From: Cladorrhinum sp. PSN259
Taxonomy: Eukaryota > Ascomycota > Sordariomycetes > Sordariales > Podosporaceae
Direction of reading: 5' to 3'
Assembly: GCA_033725935.1 (NCBI GenBank)
Contig: MU867065.1
Coordinates: 496,001 to 560,000 of the forward strand
DNA: 64,000 nucleotides
The notes under the pieces were generated by a model. The model was not told the DNA's origin. It worked only from the letters and a program-made list of their open reading frames with translations, and ran no database searches. Made by a program: the position numbers and the translations under genes. This document shows, piece after piece, positions 1-12,709 of this stretch. How positions within the stretch are numbered: the first letter of the stretch is position 1; each line of letters opens with the position of its first letter.

Positions 1-1160
1 AGGTCTTCGATTCAACGGCCCACGATGCAGAAATCCAAAACGGCTTCTTCCAGATTTCCATTTGGAGTCAGCGAGCACAAACATGTGTAATTGTTGCACA
101 ATCTGCGAAAGCGGCTAGGTTGTAAATTGATGGATTGGACACCGCCTTCCCATGGCCAACGGGCTGGGGGTCCTGTGTTGCGTGCGAAGCCCCTTTGACG
201 AATGGCAAGCCAACGTAATGCTGGGCGTCTCGCCCCTTTAAAACACCGAAAGACGTAGACACCGGGGCAGATGATCATCGGGGCTATCAGAGCCCAGCCA
301 GACCAGGTTGTGGTGGTCACCTTTGACTGGACGGAGTGGGCGGGAGACACTGCCGGCTGTATGCGGTGGCCAGCGCCAACACGCAAAATCGCCCGGTGCC
401 CAACAACACGAACCGCTCATCTGGGCGGCTGTGCAACGGAAATGTTCTTTTTTTTCGCCCCAGAGGAATACCTCCCACCACACCACCATTTCGCACATGT
501 GGTCACGGCACCGCCTTCGGGCGTCCACCCAACCCATGTTGCGAATTTGAGTTGTACACACTGCCACCCGGAGCAGCGAATCCCAGCCCCTGAAATTCCA
601 GATGTTGTGCAACATGTCTCTTTTCATTTTTTGCCCCTACCAAATGTTTACACATATGTGCACGCATGTGTATCCCATGCCCATTCCTCGGGCCCGTTAT
701 GTTGGCCACTCCCCCGGCTACTGACTGGCCCTCGACTGGTATATTGTTTGTCTCAAGTCCCGCCCGATCTCCCATATCTTAAAACGTACATCATAAGTTT
801 ATCAAGTCACCTGAACCCCGCGACCTCAGTTTATCTTCGAAAGATTACCCTCGGCTCATACGACTGGTGCATCATTTTCATCCCAGATTTAATAACAGCG
901 GAAATAAGCTCAAGTCGATCATGCTTCTCGCCGGCTCCCGCCACTCACACCGTGACTCCCGGCCTGCAGGCCGTGGAACTACTGGTACAGAGAAACAGCC
1001 ACAACAGACCATAAAAACTGCAATGGCCGCCGGGTTGGGCAGCAGTCTGTTCATATTTCGTGGTCTCTCTAGTATCTCGTCACATATTCTGCAAGAAGCA
1101 TCACGACCTTCATCATCGTCATCAACATCATCATCAACAACATCAAGGCAGAGCAGCGAA
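1..1160. other. Intergenic / 5' region, no gene recognised
   Basis: No coding region is convincing here. An open frame runs on the plus strand across much of this stretch, but its translation is compositionally random and I recognise no domain in it. The last 140 bases encode a Ser/Thr-rich stretch that could be an N-terminal extension of the next gene. Confidence 0.5.
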
Positions 1161-1763
1161 ATGGGTTCCTGCCATTCAAGTCCGGAGGACGGCGCAAGGA
1201 AAGGTCATCGACGGGCCGGTTCTTCAGAATCATCCCAAGCACTCCTCAATCCCCGACCGGCTTCACATTCACAACAGCAACAACAACAACAAAACCACCA
1301 GCAAAAGCACTCCCGGACATATTCCCGCTCACCAAAACCCGAATACCGCCTCCGATTGGAGTGCGCAGACTGCAAGCGCCGAAACGTCATGTGCAGAATC
1401 GCGCCGGATCTGAACTGCAACGGGAATACCTTGGCCTATGCGTCACCGTTATCGCACCGGTCGTCATCGGCATCGGCAGTGGCTGGAAAGCAGCAGCTGA
1501 AGGAGTGGACTCTGACGGTTGATTTCTGCGGGTGGACGGGAAAGAGGGAGACTGCGTTGCAGGTTTTGGGGAAGCACATGAGGATTAATTCTAGTGATGT
1601 GGGGGAGAAGTCTGGATCCGGAAGAGAGGGGAGTAACGGAAAACCGTTTAGGGTTGACGATTTGTTGGAGGAGTTGGATTCGAGGGGGGTAAAATATGAG
1701 AGTTGTATACCGCAGGATGGTCAGGGAGCCGGTGCGCCGGTTAGGGGGTGGGAACGACTTTGA
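1161..1763 (+). CDS. Uncharacterised protein with possible N-myristoylation start
   Basis: I do not recognise this protein. I chose the ATG at 1161 because it gives a 200-residue protein beginning MGSCHSS, which fits the N-myristoylation pattern (Gly2, Ser6) with a palmitoylatable Cys next to it. In-frame ATG codons at 1023 and 867 would add a low-complexity Ser/Thr stretch. Visible features are a Gln/His-rich segment (CAG/CAA repeats around 1272-1305), a short Cys cluster (CADCKRRNVMC) and a more ordered C-terminal half that starts near KEWTLTVDFCGW and ends near VRGWERL. No intron is needed. If the chosen start is right, the protein would sit on the cytoplasmic face of a membrane; that is inference from the first six residues only. 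The ordered C-terminus and the clean stop argue that the gene is real, but no function can be assigned. Confidence 0.5.
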   Translation: MGSCHSSPEDGARKGHRRAGSSESSQALLNPRPASHSQQQQQQQNHQQKHSRTYSRSPKPEYRLRLECADCKRRNVMCRIAPDLNCNGNTLAYASPLSHRSSSASAVAGKQQLKEWTLTVDFCGWTGKRETALQVLGKHMRINSSDVGEKSGSGREGSNGKPFRVDDLLEELDSRGVKYESCIPQDGQGAGAPVRGWERL

Positions 1764-4700
1764 AGGGATCGCAGTAGTACCGAGGCTGGATTACTCGGGA
1801 ACCTTTTTTTTTTTTCTACGCTCCGGAGTTTTGGGAACGAAAAGGTGATGGGCACTTGGGGACATTCGGGCAATATGGTTTGTGAAGGGAATGGAATGGA
1901 ATGGAATGGGAGAGGAAGCAAGGAAGGATACAGTTCGTGATACCCGGGTTTTAGTTGTCTACAAATCCACACTGAATCAGAGGAAGAAAAGAAAAAACAA
2001 GAATAAGTTTCTTTTTCCTCGATGATTTTAATTCATTCTCAGTTCAAATTTCAAGTTTGCTTGCTATATATGATCTTGTTTTCGTGTTCGTTTCTATGTC
2101 CTGGCACTGAATACATGTATATTCTTGTTCTTGTTGCCCTTTCGTAACTTAGAGAGAGAGACCCTTTCTTTGTATTTTAAAACTTTACCCATGAGGCGTC
2201 GAGATTTAAAATTGATGTACGGAATAGTACAGGAGGTGACTTGTTCCAGACCAAATCAAGTGATTCGTCACCAAAGGAACTTGTTCATCACTGGATAATA
2301 TTACCGACGCTGGCATGTCCTGGTCAATTGCAACACAACCACCTAGGTATGATCTACTTTAAACACTCAAGTCTGTGCTATATCTAAGAAGCATAAAGAA
2401 AGAAAAGGATGAGGAGGCAATTAATTAAATATGAAATATCAGTCTATCTAGCTAGTTGTTATATACTCGGAGTAGTACGCTAATAAGCCCTATAAACTTT
2501 AGTCTTTCCTTGACATTTTTTCAAATCATACCTTTCAGAAAGCGAGAGAGAAGTCACCACCTCGAAAGTCGCTTGCTGAGACTGGACTCCCTACATAAGA
2601 TAAGGTAGTAGGTAAATAAGAAGTGGAATTGCTACATACTTGAACACATAAGTTTTAGTGTTCATCGGGGAGGTGTTGAAATAGGTGGGTGTACTGGACT
2701 CTGAGCGGTGTTGGTTATTGGATTATTGACGAAGATAAAAGTCTGACTAAATGACTCTAATTATAATTGCTGTCTAGTCTCAGGAAAGATTTCACTTCTT
2801 TCTTTGGAAATATTTAACAGTAAAATCGACAGCTAAAGGTTATAGTAAGCGCATTCATTCCTTGACAGTATTTTCTCACGGTGATTTCGAAGGCCGTATC
2901 GGAGAATGGTTCTATATATCCCTCTCGAGAAGATTCCGAACAGATGCGCGGTTTAATAATACTTGCTTTCAAACTTGGTGTATTTTTTTTTTTTTTTTTA
3001 AAAAAAAAGTCTTCTTGGAGGAAGGATATGAAACTCTGCTTCGTTGGGGATGATTATGGGGAACCTATAGAGACGAAACTGAATGAAGATATATTGATAT
3101 TTGGGATGATTGTGTAATCCATATTTAGATGGCAGACATTAAGGCTCATTCATTAAGAAAAGCTCATTGGGAGAACCCGGAAGTGTCATTCCAACCCATG
3201 AGAATTGGTATTGGCATTCTTGTCATACCCCATCTAGTCATGGAGGGCAAGTCCCACAAACACGTATTAGTACAACATAGCTGTAACACCATCTATCATC
3301 ACTGTTTGCGTTGGTGATCTGGTAGTACTGAGGCTACCTAAAAGGAAGATATCCCGAGTTGCACAGCATGGAAGACGAATCCCGATGCGAATTACAGATG
3401 CCCTCAAGGGAAAAAGGGAAAAAAGGAAAAAGTCAAAAAGCTCCCCGACTACCTTCTGGTAGCCGGGTCCGAAAAACCCTCTCACGAGTTTTTACGCCTG
3501 GGGCCCGTCGCCTGATTCGAACGTGGGGGTCCTCGGGCTTTTCGCAGACCCCCAGACGCTGTGGGAGAACGATGTTTGTCTCTTAGCTAACCATCAGTGG
3601 CCAGACCGCTGCACCACACACGTATTCCTTTGTCTGTGTGGTGTATTGGATTTGGTTGGGAGCCTGCGCGCGGGAAGTAATATAAATACCCTGAAAGCCT
3701 AGAAAGTCCACGTAGAGAGCAACTCTGTCCCAGCATGCCGAAGTCTTACCTGTCTCCCCGGGTGCCCATGCGACCACACGATGAAAGTATTCTTAATAAT
3801 ATGAAGATGATTTCTTTCTCTTTTTTTTGAGAAAAGGAATGCCAAAAGTCCTGTGCATAGAAAATGGACAGAATTCGCCTCGTACCTTGGATAAAAAGAC
3901 TGTGCAGCAGACCTCGCTCGTATGTTGATTGCCACTTATGCAGACAACCTCGTACGTCGGCGACGACTCTATTAAAGATGAGATTAGAAATGTTTGATTT
4001 GGAAACATTCCGAGGATCCCGGTTCAAGTATTTAAGCTATGAGTTCGCTGAAAAGCTGCCTAGTATCTATCTAGTTCCATCGCACTACGGATTATCAATT
4101 CCATGAAAAAAATTACAAATGTCTCAGATACGGGATTGATAGACCGTCATTGTCTTGGGTCAAGCTGCTGATGTCAGATGTGGAAAAGTGTCATGCATTT
4201 ATCGAGGAGATGTATCTGCCCCGCCAAACTCCAAAAAAAGTTTCAGGATATTACCTACCCAAGAAAACATGGTTTTACTCGGGTATCTAACTGCAAGTGA
4301 TCCGCCCATAGATTAGCAGTTGTTGATTAAGAGTATGAACAATAAATGAAGCGACGCCGTCTCCCCGTCTCCCCGTCTCCCCGTCTCGCCGTCTTCCCCT
4401 TGATGACGGATGTTGCGTGCTGCTTGGGTGGGGTTACGGGCTGCGTGGCTTTCCCCGGCTCTCTCGCCATGGAGCCGTCGATCACAACGGGAGGGGTGGA
4501 AATTCCCCCGCAATTAACGTCAAGACACGAACGCCTCGAACCAGCTCGCCCGAGAACTGCACTGAACGTATTGGAATGTTAGTAGCCATTGAAAATCAAA
4601 ATCGTCAATCTTCACGAGGGGCTAATGCAAGGTACAAGGTCGGCCTCTCAACAGGTGGCGGCGCCCCCTGTAACGACGCTGGCTGGGTAAAGCAGGTGGT

Positions 4701-5568
4701 TCGCTGGTTCGCCACGCATTGCTGGGTGATGCCGGGACTTGGAGTGCCCCCTGGGACGCCTCCACCCGACCTGTCAGTTGTCGGAGAATCACACTCTTGC
4801 CTGGTTTGGAGCTGCAGCACTCCAAATCAGGATTGAACTGCGTGTTGTAATGATCCTCGGTCGCGCAGCTGCAGCGGTCCGCCTTCCGTTGTTTAAATGC
4901 CGCGTTTGGTCTTGCGTTCTTTCATTTTCCCTTTTCGATTGCGGCAAACCAGATCGTCTAGCGCCAGATCCTTGAAGACCCCTGGGGAAGCTTAAATCAA
5001 CCGTGTCGTTGCATGGGATACCTACGCATTTTTTTCTTCAACGGAGATAATAAGTGTTGCTTGGCAGAGATGAAATATATGCATCCGACCGCCAAGGTCC
5101 GATGATCCGATCAATGCAAGATCGATAACATCACCTCGTCTGGGAACCCCGAGAAAAAAAGAATCAATATATCGCGACAATTAGGCCTCAACTTCCCAAA
5201 GTTCAAAGCAACGTCTTTTTGGGCGCCACCAACCGGGTCGCGCCAAATGCTTGTATAACGTGGCACCGCGATCGCGCGCGCCGCGATGTCGCCGATGCCG
5301 ATTTTTATATATCTTCTGTACGTGTTCTGGACGTCTTTAGAATTGGGAACAGGCGAAACAAAGATGATGAGTGGCTCAGAGTCCGAAATAGTTCATGACG
5401 AGAAATATTATCCCGCTGGCCGATGTGCCATAGGCCCTAGTTCATGCCCGAAATTGCATTTCCAAATTTTCTTCAACGAGTTTGGGTAGAAATTTGATAG
5501 AAATGCATCTCAGGAGGTTACAGAACCACGATATCTTGGCATCGCTATTGACGGCCATCAGCGTGAGA
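1764..5568. other. Intergenic, no gene recognised
   Basis: About 3.8 kb without a supportable gene. All open frames are short and show no recognisable domain. It contains A/T homopolymers (1804-1816; 2987-3008, a T run followed by an A run), a short minisatellite at 4359-4401, and a GC-rich block from about 4380 to 4800. Around 3495-3625 the minus strand has a Pol III B-box-like GTTCGAATC and a 7-base-pair hairpin, but it does not fold as a tRNA. Confidence 0.5.
4359..4401. repeat. 9-bp minisatellite (cgtctcccc)
   Basis: Three exact tandem copies of cgtctcccc followed by two degenerate copies (cgtctcgc, cgtcttcccc). It is short and lies in intergenic DNA. Confidence 0.7.
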
Positions 5569-6670
5569 TCAACGGGGTGCCAAGACACCGTTACGGATAG
5601 TGGAATAAAGAGTGCCTAACTTTGATGCATGAGTGCCTTGGGAGCCTGAACTACCAGGCAGAATTGGAGGGAGTCCCAGATGTACGCAGGGGCACACCCA
5701 AGGCGTTCCAGAAACTGCGCAGGCCCAAGGCTCGGGACCCAGGAGAGTTTGGCAGGACCATCCCCAATCACCTGGCTGCTCTTGTGCTCTCCCCCCCCCC
5801 ATTGCGCTCAGCGACGCCGAAATTTCAAAAAAACCAAACCCCATCCTCCTTTCTCCTCCGCTACCACACTGGTCCCTGTCGGTTGGAATCCCCCATATCC
5901 CCCATTTACTTCCCAGAGCCATGCCAGTTTGATGTTCCAAGTGTCGCCGCGCCGACATCACCGATTTTGCCGGATTGGCCAAGCAGCGTCGCGGGTGAGG
6001 AGCCGAAGGAACGACTGGAGTCAGTCTGGGAGAACAGGCGCCTGGAGACCTGGGAGACGATAGTTGCGACGTCTGTCTGGGTAGAGGCCGACCAGAAAGA
6101 CTCGTGAAAGGAGCGCGCAGTATCCAGCAAGCAAGCGCAGCAGTGCACAACGCATCTTTAGGTACATACCTACTACCTACAAGCAACTTTGTAACAGCAC
6201 ACCACTGGGCACCTCATCATCCCACGCACCAGCCCCCGACTTGATCGCCGCAATTCGACGCCTTTTCGCTTTCGAGTTTTCTTCCCGCACTCCAACACCA
6301 ATCATCCACCCAACACCGCGGATTACCCTCATTCGTTTCGGATCGCGATTTAATCGACTCCATCACCACCACATCGGGCCTGTTACCTACCTCAGATACT
6401 CTCGCCGCGTTTCTTCTGCGGTCCTGCAGCCTCCGAAACTCCGCCGAACTGGCTTCCGCAACATCATCACACACCCCAGAAGCGACTACCGCCTGCCGGG
6501 TCTAAGCGCAACCGCGTGCCACAGGTGGCGACCAAGACATTGAATTTGCATAATCGCCGCGACCAGTACACACGTCTACGATCTCATCGGCCGAATCTTT
6601 TCTTTCCGAATACATTTCCGATCACACATAATCCCCGCCGGGCAGACCGTTGTCTGCAACCCGCCACACC
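5569..6670 (+). promoter_or_regulatory. Likely promoter and long 5' leader of the SOM1-like gene
   Basis: This stretch lies directly upstream of the polyglutamine regulator. From about 6180 it becomes rich in C and in CATCACC/CACACC motifs on the plus strand, as fungal 5' untranslated leaders often are. Several short ATG-initiated frames lie in it (for example near 5680 and 6650), so upstream ORFs are possible. An antisense frame of 205 codons covers 5569-6186 but its translation looks random. No transcription start can be placed from sequence alone. Confidence 0.35.
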
Positions 6671-6889
6671 ATGAACAACATGGCAAGCATGGCCAATATG
6701 AACATGGGCGCCATGGGTCCTGTCGCCGGCCCCATGATGATTAACGGCGGGCTGCCTCCTCAGCCTGGTCAGCGCCTTGTGCAGCAGCAACAGCAGCAGC
6801 AGCAGGCACAGCAGCAGTTACAACAACAGCAACAGGCACAGCTCGTTCAGCAGCAACAACAACAACAGCAGCAGCAGCAGCAACAACAA

Positions 6890-6927
<38 letters not shown>

Positions 6928-9543
6928 GCAACAACAACAACAGCAGCAACAGCAGCAGCAGCAGCAGCAACAACAACAACAGCCGCAGGATCAACGCGTG
7001 TTGCTGAACACGTACATCTACGAATATTTCCTCCGCTATGAGATGTGGGAGTGCGCGCGTGCCATTCTTGCATCATCAGATGGTCAAATCAATGTAAAAA
7101 AGGAGAGTCCTGGCCGAAACAACATGGGAAGCGGTCTTGGCGACGACCCGATGGATACTGACTCCAAGGATGCGCTTGATCACAAGAGACCAGAAGACCT
7201 TCCTGCGCCTAATATGCCGGGATGTGTCCCCGACAGTTGCTTTTTGTACGAGTGGTTTTCTCTTTTCTGGTCCATGTTTTCGCATCAAAAGGGGAGCGGT
7301 CCGTTGGGCCAGCAAGTGAGTCAGTATGTTCAACATACTCAGGTATGTCAAGCCATCCAGCCCCTTGTGAAGGCACGTTGAACTGTGACTGACACGCGTC
7401 GTTGCAGCAACAATCGCGTTTGAAGCAGCAAGAGCAACGAGAAATGCTGCGACAGATGCGACCTGGCGACTTCACTCAGCAGTCGCATCAAATGCATCTT
7501 GTGAAGATGCAGCAAAACGGTATCATGAGAGGCATGCCTAACAACCTCCAGAGAGCGGCCATGGCCAATAACTCAAAGTGAGCCTTTCCAGAATGACGGT
7601 TGCGCGACGCACCACTTGTTAACCTAAGCAATCTAACCATTCACAGCCCCCAAACGATGCAGATTCTCCAGCAGCAAAAGGCTAGCCAGATGCAACGGGA
7701 TCCATCCAACATGGACGGCAACCAAGCAAGACCCGGCTCGCCAGCGTCCGCAGACAACGCACCATCACCTTCCAAACGACCACGCCTAGAGGGTGCTCCC
7801 TTCAACCAGAACCCAGCCGTCATGATGGCCAATGGCAGACCGCAGGGCATGCCAGGCCAGCAACAGGTAGGAACCAAACCCGATTCGATACGAGCACTGC
7901 TCCTCCAGAATGGCCTCAACCCAAGCACGCTGAATCCTGACCAGCTCCAGGCCTTTGCCTCTGCTCCCCACGCACAAGCCAAGTCCCTTGCCATGTACTC
8001 GGCTAACCTCCAACAGCACCATGGCAATCAGATGCCCACGAAGCCCCAGATGGCCAACGCCGTAGGCCCCCAGGGTCAAGGCTCCCCGATGGTGAACCAG
8101 AATCCTGGCGGAACCGACATCGCACAGTTTTATAATCAGGACATGGCAGGTCAAGGCAACATGAGGCCGGGGGGCAATAACGGGCAGAACAGCGCCGGTA
8201 GCAACCATGCTCTCCAGGATTACCAGATGCAGTTGATGTTGCTCGAGCAGCAAAACAAGAGGCGCTTAATGTTGGCCCGTCAGGAGCAGGAAACTCTACC
8301 ACCACGAGACGGCCCCGGCGGCCCTGGAGGTCCACCGGGGCCGAATGCGACCGGCTTTCAAGGAGCCTCTCCCCCAGGTGGTCGGAACGGAGCCTCACCA
8401 AACCCGACCGAGCAGATGAAGCGTAACCAGCAGCAGATGGCGAATGCGGTCGGCATTGGTTCACCTCTTCCGGACGGCGCGGCGCAGTCGAGGAGCTCTC
8501 CTAACAACATGGGCGGCTTTATGAGTCAGCAGGGTATGGACCCTCACAACCCACAGCAGCAGTTCATGAGTATGCAAGCCGCCCAGATGAACGGACAAGT
8601 CGGAATGCGCCCCCCAAGCTCCCACCCTCAGCCCTTCAATGGCCAAATGAACCCGCAGCAGCAAATGATGGCGCGTCAACAGGCTCAGCAACAGCAGCAG
8701 CAGAACGCCCAGAATGGTGGCCCCGGAATGCAATGGCAGCAAGGTGCGCCAAACGGACAAATGGCCGTTCAAGCTGGACAGCCACAGGTTCAAGGGACCC
8801 CGACGCAAACTCAACGGTCCATGCCGCCGCCATCAGCCCCATCAGCAGTGCCTGCCGCTAATGCCGTCAACTCGCGCAATGCAACATCATCACCTCAAGT
8901 AACCACCGCCGCCCCCCCAACGCCCTCCCAAGGGAACAAAGCAGCACCAAAGAAGAAGGCTGACGGCAAGAAGAAGGTAGGTGTTCCCCCATGGGCCGTT
9001 TTGGCCAGACTTGCCCCCCAAGTTTTAATACTGACATACTAATGCTAGAACGCGGCTTCGAAGAAGGCTGGCGCAAATCTCAACACAACCGGAAGCACAC
9101 CGGTTGCCGATGTTGAATCTCAACAGGAGGCGCCCACACCGGCGACACCCATTACACCAGTCAACCCAACAAGCTTCGGAAAGAACAATAACGTCAATGT
9201 CAACGCTGGTCAGATCGTCCAGAACGCGCAGCCAATCCCACCACCTCCGCAGGCGCCCGCTGTTCAGGCACCTCAGCATCCCGACCAGTCCATGTTCAAC
9301 ATGGGCGACGGAATTGTAAGCCCTCGTATGGCCCATTCCACTTTCGCCTCCGCTTACACGCATCAGCAGGATTTTCCTCTGGGTTTCGCCGACCCGACTT
9401 CGTCCACTGATGTCTTGAATGATTTTGACTTTGACTCTTTCCTACATGATGGAAACAACGGGGAAGATGGCGTGGGCGGTTTCGACTTTGGTAACCCGGG
9501 CTTTATGGATGACGGGGGTAACCCGATCGGCACGGCGGATTAG
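6671..9543 (+). CDS. SOM1: SOM1/ADN-1/Flo8-type LUFS-domain transcription regulator
   Basis: Nuclear regulator of the LUFS family (LUG/LUH, Flo8, single-stranded DNA-binding protein). Fungal members act downstream of cAMP/PKA in conidiation, adhesion and development. I join four exons: 6671-7342, 7408-7577, 7647-8976 and 9049-9543, giving 888 residues with the frame kept at every junction. Residues 60-104 are an uninterrupted run of 45 Gln. A LisH motif follows at about 107-135 (QRVLLNTYIYEYFL), then the LUFS signature FLYEWFSLFWSMF near residue 195. The rest is Gln/Asn/Pro/Met-rich and disordered. A nuclear-localisation-like KRPRLE lies in exon 3 and a Lys-rich KKKADGKKK patch ends it. The C-terminus is acidic and aromatic (DVLNDFDFDSFLHD), like an activation domain. 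The LisH plus LUFS order makes the family call secure; the ortholog name is inferred from recall of the fungal family. Confidence 0.88.
6848..6982 (+). repeat. CAG/CAA trinucleotide repeat coding for 45 Gln
   Basis: Mixed CAG and CAA codons in frame inside the SOM1-like gene, preceded by shorter Gln runs from 6781. Because the codons are mixed, slippage is likely slower than for a pure CAG tract, but the length is expected to vary between strains. Confidence 0.9.
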
Positions 9544-12500
9544 GATTCCGCCTTGCAGCCTTAGCTCGAGGAATGCAGTTAAACTCCGCCATTACGATCA
9601 GTCAAATAAGAAGCGACATCTTCGGACGACATCGGAGATTCGTGCCCTCTTCTCCTCGACACAGACCGGATTTTGTCATTCTTGAGGTGTCTGGGCTATC
9701 ACTCGTTCATCACGGAGGACCTTGTTTACTGCGTTCTGTGTTATTGGATTTTGAACCATATCTTTTTTTTGGTTGTATTCGGGTCTTTCTTCACAACGGT
9801 CTACCGATACAACCACAGCACACAGTTTTGTGTCAAAGCACTGGATTTCCTTTCGCTATTAACTATTATCTCCTATTTGGGTCTTTCACACAGCGTACGA
9901 ACACATCAACTGAAAGAAAGGGATGGACGAGCTGGATTTGTGGTAAACGAGGGTTCGGTGTCTCGGTTTGGCTTTACACAAATGCATTGGTTGTCGGTAA
10001 CTGAACTTTACTTCCTTTCATTATTTTATTCTTCATTTTTTACTTTTGATTTCTTCACTTGTTTAAATCTTTAACAAAACTTGTTTACAACCCCCCTTCA
10101 TTTTATTCTCTGGTTTGTGGCAGAAACACGTGGGGCATTTGCATTGTATTTTTATTGCATTGCAACTCGCCGCAGCGTACTGTACCTGCTTGGTCTATTT
10201 TATGGTTTGGAATGGGGGTCTTGATTTCATGTTTATTTTTTTCTGTGTGTCCCCATTAATACCAATTTTTTTTATATGTTTACTTACTACTACCTTACTT
10301 ACTACCGCTACAAATCATCACCGATGCTCCTCCTCGATTTCTGATGTCACCTACCTTTTGTTAGTTTCTTCGTCTTTTATCTACTTTGGTCTCTTTTTTT
10401 CCTTGTTACTTGTTACGCCATACCATTTTACTAAAAGTTGGGTTCGGCTTGAAGATCGATGGGGGGGAGCTTTTGGGTGAGAAGGAAGGAAGCGGGATGA
10501 GGGGGGGCAGGGAGGGAGGAAAAGAGGGAATGAGGGAGGGAGAAAGGGAGGAAAGGAAGCGTTTTCCAATACCTTTTTTTTTTTTTTTTTGCAGAGATTG
10601 AGGGAGGGCTGGCTGACTGTGAAGAAAAAGGGATTTTGTGATGAGATAAAAGACAAGACAAGATGATGAAGTTTTCTTTTTTTTTCTTTTTTAGTTTTTA
10701 TTAAAGTTATATCGGTTATGTATGTGTTTGTTTTTTTAAGGTATCCCTTTTTATCTGTAAAGAAATGGAATTCCTGTATTAGGTTTCGTTATCTCTCTTT
10801 CTCTCTCTTTCTCTCTCTCTCTTCTCTTTCTCTCTCTCTCTTCTCTTTCTCTCTCTCTCTCTCTATCTATCTCTCTTGATCTCTCTTGATCTCTCTTGAT
10901 CTCTCTATCTCTAATGGGTGTGTGAAAGAAATGAATTTTTATACATGATTTGGTACTTGAAACAATTGGAGTAGACAATGTATGTACGTGTGTGTTGTGA
11001 CGATGGTGCCCTTGCGTGATATTCGCAGTTTCTTTAGGTTGGTGATAGCTGAAGGTGAAAGTGAACGTAGAGGAGGGAGGGAAGGAAGGAGGGAGGTAGG
11101 GTTTAAAAAGGTTGACTTTTATATATATATATTTTTAAAACTTTATCAGTAGTGAGTCACTGTGAGTGGGTTCAAAGATAAGTTGTAGCTTTTCTAGTGT
11201 ACTGTATGTAGGTAACAGTACCTAGTTTTGTTGGTCGGTCATGATTTAATATTCTATCAGTAATTATTATTTTTTTAAAAAAATTTCTTTTGTGTGTCAC
11301 GGTGTCACGGTGCAAGAACTGAATTAAGAAATCCTGAAACTTATCTTTTCTATTGTGTTCTTTATGGCTTGTTCTTGCTTGGTAGGATTCATCAGTAAGG
11401 TCTATAGGCTAGCTGGCTATTGTTGGTTGGTTTTGTGTCGTTGAGTTTAGGAGATTCGGCGGTGTGTGTTATGTCGTGTCGTGTCGTGTGTCGTGTTGAG
11501 CTGAGTTTGAATGAAGTGCAGAAACAAAACTCCAAACTCGTTTTGAGTCTTGCTTATTAAACTTTTGGGTCTCAAGTTTTTTCTCAACTCAAACCTTAAA
11601 TCTCGTGGTCTCTATAGAGACTAATAAAGTATGTAGGTTTATCTTGACTTGGGGCGCTTATGATTAGGGAAAGAAAGAAAGAGAGAGAGATAGGGGGAGG
11701 GAGTAATCTACTCTATAATAAGACCTTTGCTACTACTAGGGTATACTTGATTTTACGCCTTTAATAGTAACCCTTGGTTCCATTTTTACTTTGTTCTGTT
11801 GTATGCCTCTTGGGTGCATATGTATAATCCCCAAGTACCAATGGTTGGCGTGTCGGGAGTAGTATGATATGTCCCATAATTTATTCCATCGAGATGTGTT
11901 TCCCCCTTCGTTCAGTCTAAGGCTTCGAGACATCTCGTTTATTGGCGTAAATTCTCCCTGCTCGTCCGTGAGTGCCAACCATTTATCGTGCTCAAACAGA
12001 ACCTCCACGCTTTGGGCGTTCTTCAAGGCATATGGCAATGGACTGCGCCACACCAGAAATGTTTCCAACGTCAGTTTTCGGCTGATGATTTTGTTAACGG
12101 TGTTGCAGGTTTTCGGAAACCTACATACTTGCCAATGACAGGGAACCCCGACAAGTGAAAGATATGGTACGTGTATCAAACAGCCCTTTATAGGCCGCAA
12201 AGTATTCAAAGATTACCCGAAGGGGAGGAAATGCTGTTTATTCCACCATATATCCCCCGCTCGTACACAGCACCCTGATTCCGCGCGCAGTATCTAGTCC
12301 AAAGGCCCAAAGCTCTTATATATAGACACGTAAAGACCGGCCGAATCTATCGCCAGAAACCGCACCACAGCTGCCCGATTGAGTCAACAAGTGAGAGATT
12401 GAAGCTTATATAAACTCCATCATAGGGTGTTCCTTTCTTAGGACAACAACTATAAAAATAACACAAGCTGTGAACCTCTTGTTTTTCACACATGTTCTTC

Positions 12501-12709
12501 TTTTTCCTCATTTGTCCGACTTGTTCAAAGAAGCAAAAGCAATGCAGTACTGAATACAGAAGAACAAGATTATAACCCCATGAATGAATCAAAGAGAAAA
12601 CCACCATAGACCGTAATCATCATCTCAAAGTATGACCATGTACCTTACTACGAAAGGAAGAAAACACAAGAACAGGATGTATAAAAATGAACTGCCACGG
12701 AGAAAGCCC
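9544..12709. other. Pyrimidine-rich 3' region and intergenic DNA
   Basis: More than 3 kb without a supportable gene between the SOM1-like gene and the end of the phytochrome gene. From about 9700 to 10400 the plus strand is strongly T-rich with many TTTT runs. At 10440-10570 it switches to a purine-rich (GGGAGGGAAAG) block. A TC microsatellite follows at 10788-10905, then a T/G-rich stretch to about 11600. Part of it is probably the 3' untranslated region of the SOM1-like transcript. Short frames at 9573-10480 are by-products of the T-rich composition. Confidence 0.45.
10788..10905 (+). repeat. TC/CTTT-rich microsatellite
   Basis: Runs of (TC)n interrupted by TTC, then four copies of a tctctcttga-like unit and ctatctatct. 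The strand is entirely pyrimidine for most of its length. Confidence 0.85.

Noticed and set aside
271..1014. 247-codon open frame on the plus strand
   Set aside because: No recognisable motif, many Cys/His/Pro from random translation, and overlapping frames on both strands are equally open.
3495..3625. Possible tRNA on the minus strand with a B-box (GTTCGAATC), an A-box-like TGGTGCAGCGG and a GGGGGTC/GACCCCC hairpin
   Set aside because: The T stem does not pair around the TTCGAAT loop, and no acceptor stem can be formed; at best a decayed relic.
5569..6186. 205-codon open frame on the minus strand
   Set aside because: Composition is random (Pro/Ser/Gly from GC-rich leader), no domain, and it is antisense to the leader of a real gene.
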